Assembly: GCA_019233415.1 (NCBI GenBank)
Contig: JAFAMK010000051.1
Location: 1 to 20,865 of the forward strand
From: Vulcanimicrobiota bacterium
Lineage (GTDB): Bacteria; Vulcanimicrobiota; Vulcanimicrobiia; Vulcanimicrobiales; Vulcanimicrobiaceae
Reading direction: 5' to 3'
Length of the DNA: 20,865 bases
Below the pieces are notes generated by a model that made no database searches, was not told where the DNA came from, and was given only the letters and a program-made list of their open reading frames with translations. A program made the position numbers and the translations under genes. Shown in pieces: positions 1-8,497 of this stretch (its first letter is position 1; the number at the start of each line of letters is the position of its first letter).

Positions 1-477
1 CACATAGCCGGCCGGATTGAAGCCGGTGCAGACCAGCGCGTCGTGGACGCGCGCGGTCGCCGAGACACGGATCGGCGCGCCGTTGCAGTGCGCGCCGCCG
101 CTGCGCCGAGCCGTGTAGAGCCGGTCCAGGACCGGCGCGAAGACGGCCCCGGCCTCGATCACGCCCGCGCGCTCGTAGGCGATCGAGACGCAGAACAGCG
201 GGTAGCGGTGCGCGTAATTCGTCGTCCCGTCGAGCGGGTCGACGATGAAGCGCTCGTCGCCGCTCCCGGCGTGGGCACCGGTCTCCTCGCCGAGGATCGC
301 CGCAGTCGGGTAGGCCGCCCGGATGCGTTCGACGATCAGCGCCTCGCTGGCGCGGTCGGCGTCGGTCACCAGATCGTGCCGGTGCTTCTCCTCGACCTGG
401 CGCGGCGCGTCCACCCGCTCGCACAGGAGCGCGCCGGCATCACGTGCGAGCGCGGAGATGAACGCGAGCGGGTCCAA
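1..477 (-). CDS. Inositol monophosphatase family protein (3'-truncated by window edge)
   Basis: The reverse frame from a TTG at 475-477 stays open for 159 codons to the window edge, so the C-terminus is missing. Metal-site motifs of the FIG/IMPase superfamily are present: a GEE at residues 63-65 and DPLDGTTNY at 80-88 followed by PLFCVSIA, plus a conserved TDAD at 38-41. These residues bind the catalytic Mg2+ ions in inositol-1-phosphatase, SuhB, histidinol-phosphatase (HisN-type) and CysQ-like enzymes. The family hydrolyses small phosphate monoesters in the cytoplasm. The TTG is chosen because a GAGGAG ribosome-binding site lies 7 bases upstream and the protein then begins at the normal family N-terminus. 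Which substrate is used cannot be told from this half. It is divergent from the next gene, with only 27 bp between the two starts. Confidence 0.9.
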   Translation of the reverse strand, partial: MDPLAFISALARDAGALLCERVDAPRQVEEKHRHDLVTDADRASEALIVERIRAAYPTAAILGEETGAHAGSGDERFIVDPLDGTTNYAHRYPLFCVSIAYERAGVIEAGAVFAPVLDRLYTARRSGGAHCNGAPIRVSATARVHDALVCTGFNPAGYV

Positions 478-504
478 CGGGGATCTCCTCGGAAGAGCGC
501 GGGG

Positions 505-978
505 ATGAGGAGACCTCCTTCCGGCCTGCGCGACCGCGTCCTCGCGGCGGTCGAGATTCCGGCGCTCGGCATCTGGCTCGGCGCGATGGTCGGCTTCGCC
601 TTCGTCTCCGCGCCGCTCGCCTTCCGCATCGTCGCGCCGGCCGACCTCGCGCGCTTCGCCGCCCTGACCGCGCAGTCGCTCGGCGCGCTGACGGTCTGGG
701 GCTACGTGCTCGGCACGATCGCACTCGTCGTCACGCTGATCCGCGCAATCTCCGCCGGCGACCGCACGTGGGACTTCGCGCGCGCGCTCGTCGTCGTGCT
801 CGCGCTGGCGCTGGTGACCTACGAGCAGCGCGCGATCGTCCCGCAGATGGAGGCGACGCGCGACGTCCGCAGCGAGGAGTATCAGGGGCTGCACCGCACC
901 TCGACGCAGGTCTACGGCGGCGCCGTCGTCCTCGTCTTCGCCGCGCTCATCCTCGCCGCCGCACGGCGCGAGGAGTGA
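505..978 (+). CDS. DUF4149/TMEM205-like small membrane protein
   Basis: This is a 157-aa protein with four predicted membrane helices (about residues 16-36, 55-78, 92-106 and 136-153). The ATG at 505 is preferred over a far upstream in-frame ATG at 43, because that extension is arginine-rich antisense of the phosphatase gene. A GGAAG lies 9 bases before this ATG. The spacing of IVPQMEA (about 111-117) and a Y-x2-LHR-x-S segment (126-133) between helices 3 and 4 resembles the DUF4149 (TMEM205-like) family, whose biochemical role is not established. It converges on the fibre operon, with a shared hairpin terminator just after the stop. The family call is by eye from helix layout and this motif. 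Confidence 0.7.
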   Translation: MRRPPSGLRDRVLAAVEIPALGIWLGAMVGFAFVSAPLAFRIVAPADLARFAALTAQSLGALTVWGYVLGTIALVVTLIRAISAGDRTWDFARALVVVLALALVTYEQRAIVPQMEATRDVRSEEYQGLHRTSTQVYGGAVVLVFAALILAAARREE

Positions 979-983
979 GCGCG

Positions 984-1006
984 CGTCACGCTACGGCAGC
1001 GTGACG
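984..1006. terminator. Hairpin between convergent genes, candidate bidirectional terminator
   Basis: CGTCACGCT at 984-992 and AGCGTGACG at 998-1006 form a perfect 9-bp inverted repeat around a 5-base loop. It lies between the stop of the plus-strand gene (978) and the last codons of the minus-strand operon, and overlaps the stop codon of that operon's last gene (991-993). There is no T-run on either side, so classic intrinsic termination is not certain. The convergent position is what one expects of a shared terminator or 3'-end stabiliser. Confidence 0.55.
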
Positions 1007-1737
1007 TAGAGCGTGTACTGAATCGTCGCCTGATAGGCCCCGGCCGGCTGTGATGCCGGGACGTTCAGCGTCAGGTCGATGCAGTGCGTCTGCGACTGGT
1101 GCGCGTTGCCGGCCCACGTCGTTTCGCCGGGTGCCCCCGAGTTCGAGTACGTGTGCGTCGTCGTCGAGAAATCGGGAACTGCCCACGACAGATAACTCGC
1201 GGTCGGATAATTCTCGACGGGGAACGTCATCGTTCCGCCGCTCGAGACGGTGCCCTGACCCCAATCGACGAGCTTGTAGGTGTTCGTATAAAACGTGAAC
1301 ACCTTGAAGGCGCAGGGAATGACCGTCGTTCCGTACGGAAAGGCGGGCGGAACCGCCTGCGGAAATATTTGTAGGAACGCTGCATTCGGGTCGGACTTCG
1401 TGACGAACTGGACCGGGACGGGCGTCGGCTGAACGCTCGACTGCGCGATCATCGTCGCGCCGGGTGCGACGTCCCAGCTCAACGCGTCCGCGGACGCGAC
1501 CTGAGCCGGACCGACGAACGGATCGGCGACGAGCTGCGCGACCTGGGTCGGCACGACGGGGTTCGCAGGCGCAGCGGGCTTGGCGAAGCCGACCGGCGAC
1601 GGGCTCGGCGTCACGGTGAACGCGAAGGAGTAGAATTTGAGCGCCTTCTGCGCCTGGAGCGCATCGGCTTGTGAGACGACCGTCAGAGCGGCGAGGACGC
1701 CGAGCGCGACAAAGGCGAGAAGATTTGTGCGTCTCAA
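991..1737 (-). CDS. Secreted fibre subunit-like protein, last gene of the chaperone-usher-like operon
   Basis: This is a 248-aa protein with a signal peptide (about residues 1-26, cleavage near ADA), a proline/valine-rich segment (about 43-75) and a beta-rich remainder. It contains two cysteines, one about residue 143 and one in the C-terminal quarter, which may form a disulfide. It ends in two short strands: an I-x-L-x-L-x-V strand, a turn with PAGAY, then ATIQYTLYV. That ending matches the C-terminal strand pattern of the other three secreted proteins of the operon. The start is a TTG at 1737 whose bases overlap the TGA of the upstream gene (TTGA), so translation is probably coupled. I do not recognise a named family. 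The internal [ND]D-x-[AS]G motif of the neighbouring subunits is absent, so it may be a minor, anchor or accessory subunit. Confidence 0.6.
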   Translation of the reverse strand: MRRTNLLAFVALGVLAALTVVSQADALQAQKALKFYSFAFTVTPSPSPVGFAKPAAPANPVVPTQVAQLVADPFVGPAQVASADALSWDVAPGATMIAQSSVQPTPVPVQFVTKSDPNAAFLQIFPQAVPPAFPYGTTVIPCAFKVFTFYTNTYKLVDWGQGTVSSGGTMTFPVENYPTASYLSWAVPDFSTTTHTYSNSGAPGETTWAGNAHQSQTHCIDLTLNVPASQPAGAYQATIQYTLYVTLP

Positions 1738-2405
1738 TTTCCGATCACCGTGTAGACGATGTAAACGTTGAACTGGCTGATCGGGATCGATCCGGACAGG
1801 CGCAGTTGGTAGTCGAAACCCTGGCTGATGTTGCCGCCCGTCGCGCTGTTCCAGACGGTCGACGCGGCCGGCGGCGTTCCGCCCGACCCGGAGTAGTCGA
1901 TCCCGTTCGATCCGTTCACCCCAAGCGCGGTCCCGCCGGTCTTGTTGAATGACGTCGCGGGCGAGAACGCCGTATTCGACGAACTCGACGTGAGCCAGAA
2001 GAGCGTCGAGAGGATCGGGTACGTCGCGGGCGACGGCACGGGGTTGCTGCCGTTCAGGTCTGTTGCACCTTCCGCGTACACGACGAAGCCCGCCGAGTCG
2101 TTGGTCTGGACGTTGACCTGCGCGGCATACTTGTAGAGGTACTGATAGCCGGCAACGACGTTGCCGAAGTCGACGGTGCCGCCGTTCGCGACCGCGTTCG
2201 GGCCGGGAGTCGGCGTGGCGCCACTTCCGAGGCCACCCTGCGGCCCATAGCCGCTCGCGTAGTTCGGCACGACCTGGGCCTTGACGGTCGGCAAAACCTT
2301 GTAAGTCAGCTTCGCGGAGCCGTTCGTCGACTGGCCGCTCGCGACGAACGGAACGGCGACGACCAGGAACAGGATTGCGGCTGTGGGGGCGAGCCTACGA
2401 ATCAC
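1734..2405 (-). CDS. Pilin-like secreted subunit with conserved N-terminal strand
   Basis: This is a 223-aa protein with a signal peptide (about 1-24). Immediately after cleavage comes GSAKLTYKV at residues 29-37 and NY at 48-49, which match the first subunit of the operon at exactly the same positions. Further shared features are a V-x-FG segment (78-81), TNDSAGFVV (101-109) and a C-terminal strand ending YIVYTVIGN. An exposed N-terminal strand plus an alternating hydrophobic C-terminal strand is the arrangement used for donor-strand exchange in chaperone-usher pilins, and an FG-containing strand occurs in spore-coat-U/DUF4402-type archaic pilins. Assignment to a pilin-like fold is inference from these patterns. 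The GTG start has an ACGGAG site 7 bases upstream. It lies 12 bases after the giant gene and overlaps the next gene. Confidence 0.65.
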   Translation of the reverse strand: MIRRLAPTAAILFLVVAVPFVASGQSTNGSAKLTYKVLPTVKAQVVPNYASGYGPQGGLGSGATPTPGPNAVANGGTVDFGNVVAGYQYLYKYAAQVNVQTNDSAGFVVYAEGATDLNGSNPVPSPATYPILSTLFWLTSSSSNTAFSPATSFNKTGGTALGVNGSNGIDYSGSGGTPPAASTVWNSATGGNISQGFDYQLRLSGSIPISQFNVYIVYTVIGN

Positions 2406-2417
2406 GTCTCCGCTCCG

Positions 2418-5400
2418 TCAATTCGCGACCAGGGTGTAGGTAAGGGTGACCGTCGTCGTCGTGTTGTTGTTCACGGACAACGGGTTCACGTTTACCTGGA
2501 AGGACATGATGTTGTCGATCGGCCGCTTGCCGACCGTACCCGTAAAATTCGACAGTGCGAGGTTGGTACTGTTGGGGACCAGTGCGAACGTGGTCTGCGA
2601 GGGCGTATAGCCGCCCAGCACCGTCGAGTGCGTCGAATCGACGAGGGTGTAGAGCTGGCCGCTCGCATTCGAGGCAGGGTTCACGTCGGCCGAGACGGAG
2701 AGGTTCCAGCCGCTGGTGTCGTCGCTGTAGACCGACGCTGCCAACGTGTCGGTCGTCGTGAACGTACCGGTGATCTGGTTCAAGTTGATGAGCGGCAACG
2801 CCCCCGCCGTCGAGAAGCTGCAGCCGCCGCAGGCCGGCACGGCACTGGAGTTGCCGTTGAGCGCGGGGTTGTAGGTCGGTCCTGCGACCGGAATCTGGAT
2901 CGCGAGCCGGGCGTCGCTCACGACGCGGACCGTGTTCGCGAGACTGTAGCTCGCGAGCGTGTTCGGGTTGCCGGAGACGCGTGGGTCGGCCGGCGTCGCG
3001 CCGCCCGTCGCGACCGACGTGTCGAACCGGAACGTCGAGCCGACGTCGTACGGGGTCTTCGCGTAGAAGAAGATGTCCAGCTTCTGACCTACGGCAATGT
3101 TACAGCCGGAGAGCGTCAGCAGGCCGGAGGTCCCTGGCGAACCGTTGACGGCCTGTACGAGCGAGTTGAAGCTGTTGCCCAAGCACTTCGACCCGCCCGC
3201 GCCGGCGCCGGCGCCATAGACGTGGATCGACGACGCGATCACATTCCACGGGTTCGCCGTGTCGAATAGCTGTCCCGACGTGTTGGCCCACGGGATCGCG
3301 AGGCTTACGTTCGTGAGCGTGGTCGAGCCGTTGTTGAGCAGCTCGAACACGTACCCGTTACCGTTGTTGAAATCGGCCCACGAGCCGACGGTCGGCTGGC
3401 TACCGGCGGTGACGGCTTGGATCGGCGCGACCGGCGGATACGACGGCGTCGCGGTGTAGCCGTCGGCGAACGTGAAGCTCGTCTGCGCCGTGGTGTTTTG
3501 CACCACCAGTTGCGGAATCTGCGCGGCCGTCGCCGCGACGACACCGCCGCCGTTCGCGCCGACGACCGTCCAGTTGACGTTGTAGTTCCCGACCGCGGGC
3601 GCAGACGCGTAGTTGAAGTTAATCGTCAGCGTGCCGCCCGGCGGCAGCGCGTTTTGGTCCGTCGTCCCGGCGCAGGGGGTCGAACTCTGGGTCGTGAGGC
3701 CGACCGGGGCGGTATTGACTGCGCACAGGTCGATGAGCCACTGTCCCTGGGTACCCGTCGGGTTCGCGTTCCACGTCGCACCGTTCGACGCCGTTACGGT
3801 CTGGACCGTCGGGAAGATCCCCGCCCCGGCGGCCGGAACCGTAACCAGCAATTGGCTGACATAGTCCGGATTCGGGTCGAGGCCGGTTGACGTGTTGAGG
3901 AACTTGAACGTCCAGTTCTGGTTGGCGAGCGCCGGGACTACGGCGGGGCTGATCGACGCCGTCATGAGCGCGGTGTCGAGCGAGAAGGCACCGAGTTCCG
4001 TCGAGTCGATGTTCGTCGTCCCCGCGACGGCGTTCGTGAGCGCGTTCGTGGGAGCCATGGCGAACGAGGCACCGACGCCTCCGACCGTGCAGTTCGAGGT
4101 GCCGGTTTGGCAATAGTTGGCCGTGGCCGGAATCTCTTGGAACGGGAACGCCGAGAGCAGGATCGGCATCTTGAGGACGAACGTCGCGCTCCTTCCCGTC
4201 CCGATGCTGGGCGGCGATGCCGAATTGTTGGCGCCGAGCGCGAAGGCATTCGGGCCTAGCGTCGGGTCGGATGTCGTTCCATTGCTGCCGTTCTGGGTCA
4301 AAACCGACCACCGGGCCGTCTGATTCGACCCATTGACCGTCGCGGAGGTAATCGCCGGTGTTACCGCGTTCGGGTCGACGGTCGCCGGCATGACGAACTC
4401 GATGTACGTGATCGCTCGGGGACCGTTGTTGGTGACGTTGACCGTCAACGCATAGTAGCTGGTCGGCGGGTTATAGGTTCCGGTTGCCGCCCCGTCTGTG
4501 CCGGAACGGTACATCATCTGGTTGTACCGAGGGGTTCCGAGTAAGTTCGACGGCCCGGTGTACGCACCGACCTGGAACGAATAGGTCGCTTGAGTGTTCG
4601 TTCCGACGACGCCGTTCCCGTACACGTCGAGCCCGTTCGTCGCCGCCGTCGTCATCGTGTTGTTGATATTGCTCGGATTGATGCCGTGCAGCGGGGTTAT
4701 CTGCGTGCGCAGTACGCAAGCCGTCGTGCAGTTTCCGGCGGCAACCGCGACCGTGATCGGGATCGGGATCGTCGCATTCGGCGGTAGCGACTGACCGGCT
4801 ACGGCGGGGGTAAGCGTGATCTGCGCGCCGCTGACGCGCGTGATGTTCCACGTCTGCCCGATCGAGTCGGTCGCCGTCGTCACGCCACCCTGCAGCCCGA
4901 GGGTCACGAGTCCCCCGCTGTCGTTGTTGATCGTGATCGCCTTGATGCTGTCGCCGTTCCAGTTCCCGTAAAGCGTACCGGCGCTATTTCGCAGCGTGGT
5001 CGTGACGTTCGTCGCGGCACCGCCAGCATTTGCGTTGACGTACGAACCAGCCGGATTGGTCCATTGGAACGTGGCGCCATACGAGACGACCGTGAACGAC
5101 TTCGAACCGACGACCGTACCGGCCGTGACGTCGTACAGCTGCGCCGTATAGACGTTCGGCGCGAACGGAATCTGCGTCGCGCCGAACGACGTGAAGTTCG
5201 CCACGTTGATCGGGAACAGAACCTGCTGCAGGCCGCTCGACGTGGACGTCGCCGTGAACTGGGCGGGCGGTGAGAAGAACTGCGGCGCGGAAAAAAAGTG
5301 CCCCGGATTCGCGCTGTCGCTGTTCGTCGAGCTGAGAATGACGCCGTTGGCATTGCTGACCGTGATGCTGTACGTATGGCCGCTCGTCAAGCCTGAGACT

Positions 5401-6776
5401 TGATAATTGAGGCCCGTTACGGACTGTTCCGCGACCCCGCCACCCGGCGTCCCTAGCAATCCGTCGGTCGCGAACGTATCGTTAAGATTCGTCCCGGTGG
5501 TTACGCCGTTGACCGGCTGCAGAGTGCTCCAAACGACTGCCGACGGGTTCAGCGAGATCTGCTGCGTCGAGATCAGGTCGTTGGTGGTCGCATCGTACAG
5601 CTCGACCGAATCGGTCCCGACGCTGTTTCCGCCACTGCTCGGCGTCGTGTACTGGCCGGTGAGCTGCTGGCTCGTGGGCAGAATTCCGTTCGCGTTCGTC
5701 GTGAAGCAGGTCCCGTTGTTCCAGTTTTGGGCGCCGGCCGGGATCGAGAAGACGCACGGGATGCCGTTCCCCGACGTATTGACGAAGCCATAGGAGTAAA
5801 AGTGCGCCGGGTTGAGGCCACTGGCCGAGACGTAGACCGTCGAGCCGGACGTGAAGTCGTTCGCCTTCGTCGTGAACCCGGCATCCGAGAACGTCGCGAA
5901 GTTCAGCGTGCCGAGAACGACGGCGTAGGCGACCGCCTCGTACGCACCCGCGGTCGGCGTGCCGCTGTTGGGTCCCATGTCCTGGACCGCAATCGCCCAC
6001 ACACCGGAATACGGCGAATCCAGGCTTCCCCGCGGGGTTCCGCCGATTCTGTTCACGGTGTCGGTCCCGGCGAGGGGGGTCGACAGCGTCAGGTGGGCAT
6101 AGAACGGTGAGACCAGGCCAGCCGCCGGGTTCCCAGGATTCGTATTGTCTCCGCAACGTCCGGCGTTGTCTGTCGAAAAGACGCCGGGGACGCCGCCGCC
6201 GGCGACCGTATTGTTCGCTATGTAGTCGTGCGGCTCGACTTGATATGCCGTACCGTCGGGCGGGAAGACGATGTACTGGTAGAACGTGTTCGGCTTGAGG
6301 TTCTGGCACAGCCAGTAGACGTTGGACCCGTACGAGAGCGTCTGGTCGTCGAGGTATGGAACCGTCGACGTCCCGGTCAGGACGATCGTTCCACCGCTCG
6401 CCGAGAGCCGGAAACGCGCTTTGTGTTTCAACAGGTCGGTGAGCTTCGGAATCGCCGGAGCGTGCCCGCGAAACGGCACGAGGCGCGAGTATGCCATGCG
6501 CTTCGAGGCCGGCATCCGCGCGAATGCGGTGACGATGTCTTGCGTCGAACCGCTTCCGACCGTCGAGCGCCGTGCACCTTGCGACGAGCGCGACTGATCC
6601 CCGTACGGCAGCGGCGGGGCAGTCGGGGCGGCGGCCGGAGCCACTCCGCGAACGCCGCCCGCTGAGCGCTGCGCCGACTGCGTGGTCGACTGCGCGTATG
6701 CGACGAGCCCGCCGACGCCGATCAGGGCGCCGGCGACGATGGCGATGACCGCCAGCGTTCGCGACAGATGTGACAT
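2418..6776 (-). CDS. Giant secreted surface protein (1452 aa), candidate tip adhesin with C-terminal pilin-like domain
   Basis: A signal peptide spans about residues 1-29 and is followed by a Ser/Gln/Pro-rich linker. Three related modules follow (about 140-285, 290-410 and 415-565), each with an L-[KNT]-[PS]-x-[TH]-x-Y turn (160-168, 321-329, 463-471). Two of them end in a V/Q-x-LYD-x-T strand (391-397, 546-551). Residues about 566-1285 are Asn/Thr/Ser/Gly-rich beta sandwiches resembling DUF11/Ig-like domains. The last ~165 residues (1288-1452) carry SDDTSGWNL at 1351-1359 and finish with TVTLTYTLVAN. These resemble the small subunits of this operon, but the GSA-x-L-x-Y donor-like strand is absent. 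This is the layout of two-domain tip adhesins: an N-terminal binding part and a C-terminal pilin domain. A GGAG site lies 5 bases before the ATG. The ligand is unknown, and an S-layer-like or matrix role is the main alternative. Confidence 0.65.
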   Translation of the reverse strand: MSHLSRTLAVIAIVAGALIGVGGLVAYAQSTTQSAQRSAGGVRGVAPAAAPTAPPLPYGDQSRSSQGARRSTVGSGSTQDIVTAFARMPASKRMAYSRLVPFRGHAPAIPKLTDLLKHKARFRLSASGGTIVLTGTSTVPYLDDQTLSYGSNVYWLCQNLKPNTFYQYIVFPPDGTAYQVEPHDYIANNTVAGGGVPGVFSTDNAGRCGDNTNPGNPAAGLVSPFYAHLTLSTPLAGTDTVNRIGGTPRGSLDSPYSGVWAIAVQDMGPNSGTPTAGAYEAVAYAVVLGTLNFATFSDAGFTTKANDFTSGSTVYVSASGLNPAHFYSYGFVNTSGNGIPCVFSIPAGAQNWNNGTCFTTNANGILPTSQQLTGQYTTPSSGGNSVGTDSVELYDATTNDLISTQQISLNPSAVVWSTLQPVNGVTTGTNLNDTFATDGLLGTPGGGVAEQSVTGLNYQVSGLTSGHTYSITVSNANGVILSSTNSDSANPGHFFSAPQFFSPPAQFTATSTSSGLQQVLFPINVANFTSFGATQIPFAPNVYTAQLYDVTAGTVVGSKSFTVVSYGATFQWTNPAGSYVNANAGGAATNVTTTLRNSAGTLYGNWNGDSIKAITINNDSGGLVTLGLQGGVTTATDSIGQTWNITRVSGAQITLTPAVAGQSLPPNATIPIPITVAVAAGNCTTACVLRTQITPLHGINPSNINNTMTTAATNGLDVYGNGVVGTNTQATYSFQVGAYTGPSNLLGTPRYNQMMYRSGTDGAATGTYNPPTSYYALTVNVTNNGPRAITYIEFVMPATVDPNAVTPAITSATVNGSNQTARWSVLTQNGSNGTTSDPTLGPNAFALGANNSASPPSIGTGRSATFVLKMPILLSAFPFQEIPATANYCQTGTSNCTVGGVGASFAMAPTNALTNAVAGTTNIDSTELGAFSLDTALMTASISPAVVPALANQNWTFKFLNTSTGLDPNPDYVSQLLVTVPAAGAGIFPTVQTVTASNGATWNANPTGTQGQWLIDLCAVNTAPVGLTTQSSTPCAGTTDQNALPPGGTLTINFNYASAPAVGNYNVNWTVVGANGGGVVAATAAQIPQLVVQNTTAQTSFTFADGYTATPSYPPVAPIQAVTAGSQPTVGSWADFNNGNGYVFELLNNGSTTLTNVSLAIPWANTSGQLFDTANPWNVIASSIHVYGAGAGAGGSKCLGNSFNSLVQAVNGSPGTSGLLTLSGCNIAVGQKLDIFFYAKTPYDVGSTFRFDTSVATGGATPADPRVSGNPNTLASYSLANTVRVVSDARLAIQIPVAGPTYNPALNGNSSAVPACGGCSFSTAGALPLINLNQITGTFTTTDTLAASVYSDDTSGWNLSVSADVNPASNASGQLYTLVDSTHSTVLGGYTPSQTTFALVPNSTNLALSNFTGTVGKRPIDNIMSFQVNVNPLSVNNNTTTTVTLTYTLVAN

Positions 6777-6818
6777 GTAGTCTCCGGAATCCGTTCCGTT
6801 GCTGCTTCGTATGTGCGG

Positions 6819-7607
6819 CTAGCGCACGGTGATGTTTGCCTGCCCCGCCACGAGATTCGGACCGCCGTAGTCGACGAGCGCGACGACGGAGTACGAGCCC
6901 GGTGCGAGTTTTCTGGTGCCGACCACGTCGATCAATCTCTTGCCGGCGCGTTCGACGAGCAATCCTTGCGGGAACGTGGCACGGTCGATGAGCGTGCCGC
7001 CTTGTTTGATCTCGACCCGGCCGCTCAAGTATACATGCGCGTTGCCGGTGTTGTGAAAATCGACGAGGTAGTGCTGACCGTCACTGAGCGTCTGGGCCTT
7101 CACGTCGTCGACCTCGCCGCCGATCCGCGTTGATTCGGGAATCATCACGTAGATCTTCGACGCGATTCGCTCCGCGATCGACAACCCGCCGCCTTTGCGC
7201 GTCGGGCGCGTCGTGAAGAAGACGAGATTGCTGTACTCACCGCTCGCGCCCGCCGGGACGTCCACCGAGAACCTCACCTGAGTGAAGGAACCTGGCTCGA
7301 TGTCGAACTCGCGCGGATTGATCGTGATGTCTTTTCCGAGCGAGTACGGCGATTTGCCCGGCGGCCCGAACGCGTAGTTTCCGGTGGGTCCGACCATGTA
7401 GTCCGCGAGGGACGCCACGATGTGAACCGTGGCGTTGCTCGTGTTTCGAACCGTGATCGGGAACGTCTCCTGCTTGCCCGGGCTCGTGGTGAGCTCGTAC
7501 TTGGCAGGTGAGACGTCGACGGAGAGATCGGCTGGCGCCGGAGCCGTCATCGCGAGCACGATGCCCGCGATGACACCGAGACCGGGGAGAACACGTGGGA
7601 ACCGCAT
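6819..7607 (-). CDS. PapD-like periplasmic chaperone
   Basis: This is a 262-aa protein from the ATG at 7607, which gives a normal signal peptide (RFPR followed by a hydrophobic stretch, cleavage near APA). An in-frame GTG at 7646 would add 13 residues; neither start has a well-spaced Shine-Dalgarno site. The mature protein begins with an Ig-like domain containing VSPAKYEL, a PGK turn, ITVRNTSN, and later EPGSFTQVRFSVDVP and GEYSNLVFF. This is the strand order of the PapD N-terminal domain and of the related DUF916 fold. A second beta domain follows from about residue 145. Such chaperones stabilise pilin subunits in the periplasm and hand them to an outer-membrane usher. Its place between a pilin-like gene and the giant adhesin supports that role. 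The family call is by motif and context, and sequence identity to known chaperones is probably low. Confidence 0.65.
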   Translation of the reverse strand: MRFPRVLPGLGVIAGIVLAMTAPAPADLSVDVSPAKYELTTSPGKQETFPITVRNTSNATVHIVASLADYMVGPTGNYAFGPPGKSPYSLGKDITINPREFDIEPGSFTQVRFSVDVPAGASGEYSNLVFFTTRPTRKGGGLSIAERIASKIYVMIPESTRIGGEVDDVKAQTLSDGQHYLVDFHNTGNAHVYLSGRVEIKQGGTLIDRATFPQGLLVERAGKRLIDVVGTRKLAPGSYSVVALVDYGGPNLVAGQANITVR

Positions 7608-7670
7608 CACCTTTGTTGTCTCGGTCACTCCGTACGAAAGCTTCACCCCGTCGGGTAAAGGCTCCGAACC

Positions 7671-8441
7671 TTACTGCGGGACCAGCGCGACGGTGATGAC
7701 GTTCGTCGCCGCGCCCGACACCGCCGTGCCGCTGACGTTGAACTGGACGTCCTCGCCGATGAAGCTGTAGGTCGCGCCGTTGACGCCGGTACCCGAGTAC
7801 CAGGGGAAGCCGACGCTACCCGCGGTGGTCGCCGTCGGCGTCGCCGTGACGTCGGTACCGCCGGGAGCGCCCGCCGCACCGAAGCCGGTGCCGGCCGTCG
7901 CCGCGCCCTGCGCGGTCAGCGCCGTCGCGTTGTCACCGCCGGGGGCGGCACCGCACGTCGTCGCATTGGTCGCCGGTGCCGGCGCCGCTGCCACGCCCGA
8001 GAGCGCAAGCGATCCGGACGCAACCGGCGTGACCGTGGTCGGCGTCATCACGCAGATCGCCGTGCCCGCCGCCAGCGTGTCGGTGTACTCGAACACCTTG
8101 ACACCGGCGCCATCGTTCGACAGGATGCCGATGCCGATCGCGTTCTTGTAGTAGCAGCCCGTCATACCGCTCGCGGGCGGGGTGATGCCGCCGAACGTCA
8201 GGGTTGCCGTGGACTCCGCAACGCCCGCCGAACAATTGCCGGCCGGGTTGGAGAGGATCGACGCCGCGCCGGCCGCCTGTGCGCCGGTCGCGGTGTAGTT
8301 CGTCGAGAGCGACAGCGAGGCCGTCGCGTTGACCGTGTACTTGAGCTGGGCCGAACCGTAGACCGTGGTGGCAGCCATTGAGGGGGCGGCGGTGGCGGTC
8401 GCGATTCCCAGCATGACCAGAGCAGCAGCTGCTCTCTTCAC
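7671..8441 (-). CDS. Pilin-like secreted subunit, candidate major subunit
   Basis: This is a 256-aa protein with a signal peptide (about 1-23, SMA/A cleavage). GSAQLKYTV at 29-37 and NY at 48-49 are position-identical to the motif of the 223-aa subunit downstream. L-x-FG at 81-84, a YYK segment (97-99) and SNDGAGVKV at 108-116 complete the shared core. The cysteines include C70 and C96, a plausible disulfide. A low-complexity Ala/Thr/Gly stretch (about 145-210) interrupts the domain. The C-terminus is an alternating strand (VITVALVPQ). The GTG start has an AAAGGA site 7 bases upstream. It is the first gene after the usher-like gene, separated by a 116-base structured leader, which suggests it is expressed at a different level. 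Identification as a pilin is inference from these features and the neighbouring chaperone. Confidence 0.65.
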   Translation of the reverse strand: MKRAAAALVMLGIATATAAPSMAATTVYGSAQLKYTVNATASLSLSTNYTATGAQAAGAASILSNPAGNCSAGVAESTATLTFGGITPPASGMTGCYYKNAIGIGILSNDGAGVKVFEYTDTLAAGTAICVMTPTTVTPVASGSLALSGVAAAPAPATNATTCGAAPGGDNATALTAQGAATAGTGFGAAGAPGGTDVTATPTATTAGSVGFPWYSGTGVNGATYSFIGEDVQFNVSGTAVSGAATNVITVALVPQ

Positions 8442-8497
8442 GTTCGAATCCTTTCGAGCAAGGGACGCTGATTGAAGAGGCGGATCGACGCCCCTCT

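Noticed and set aside
43..504. N-terminal extension of the DUF4149-like frame
   Set aside because: It is arginine-rich and antisense to the inositol-phosphatase-family gene. The membrane protein has its own ATG at 505 with a plausible ribosome-binding site.
6782..6798. Small CGGAA/TTCCG hairpin next to the ribosome-binding site of the giant gene
   Set aside because: A 5-bp stem with a 4-base loop is easily found by chance in this GC-rich sequence, and it overlaps the site by only one base.
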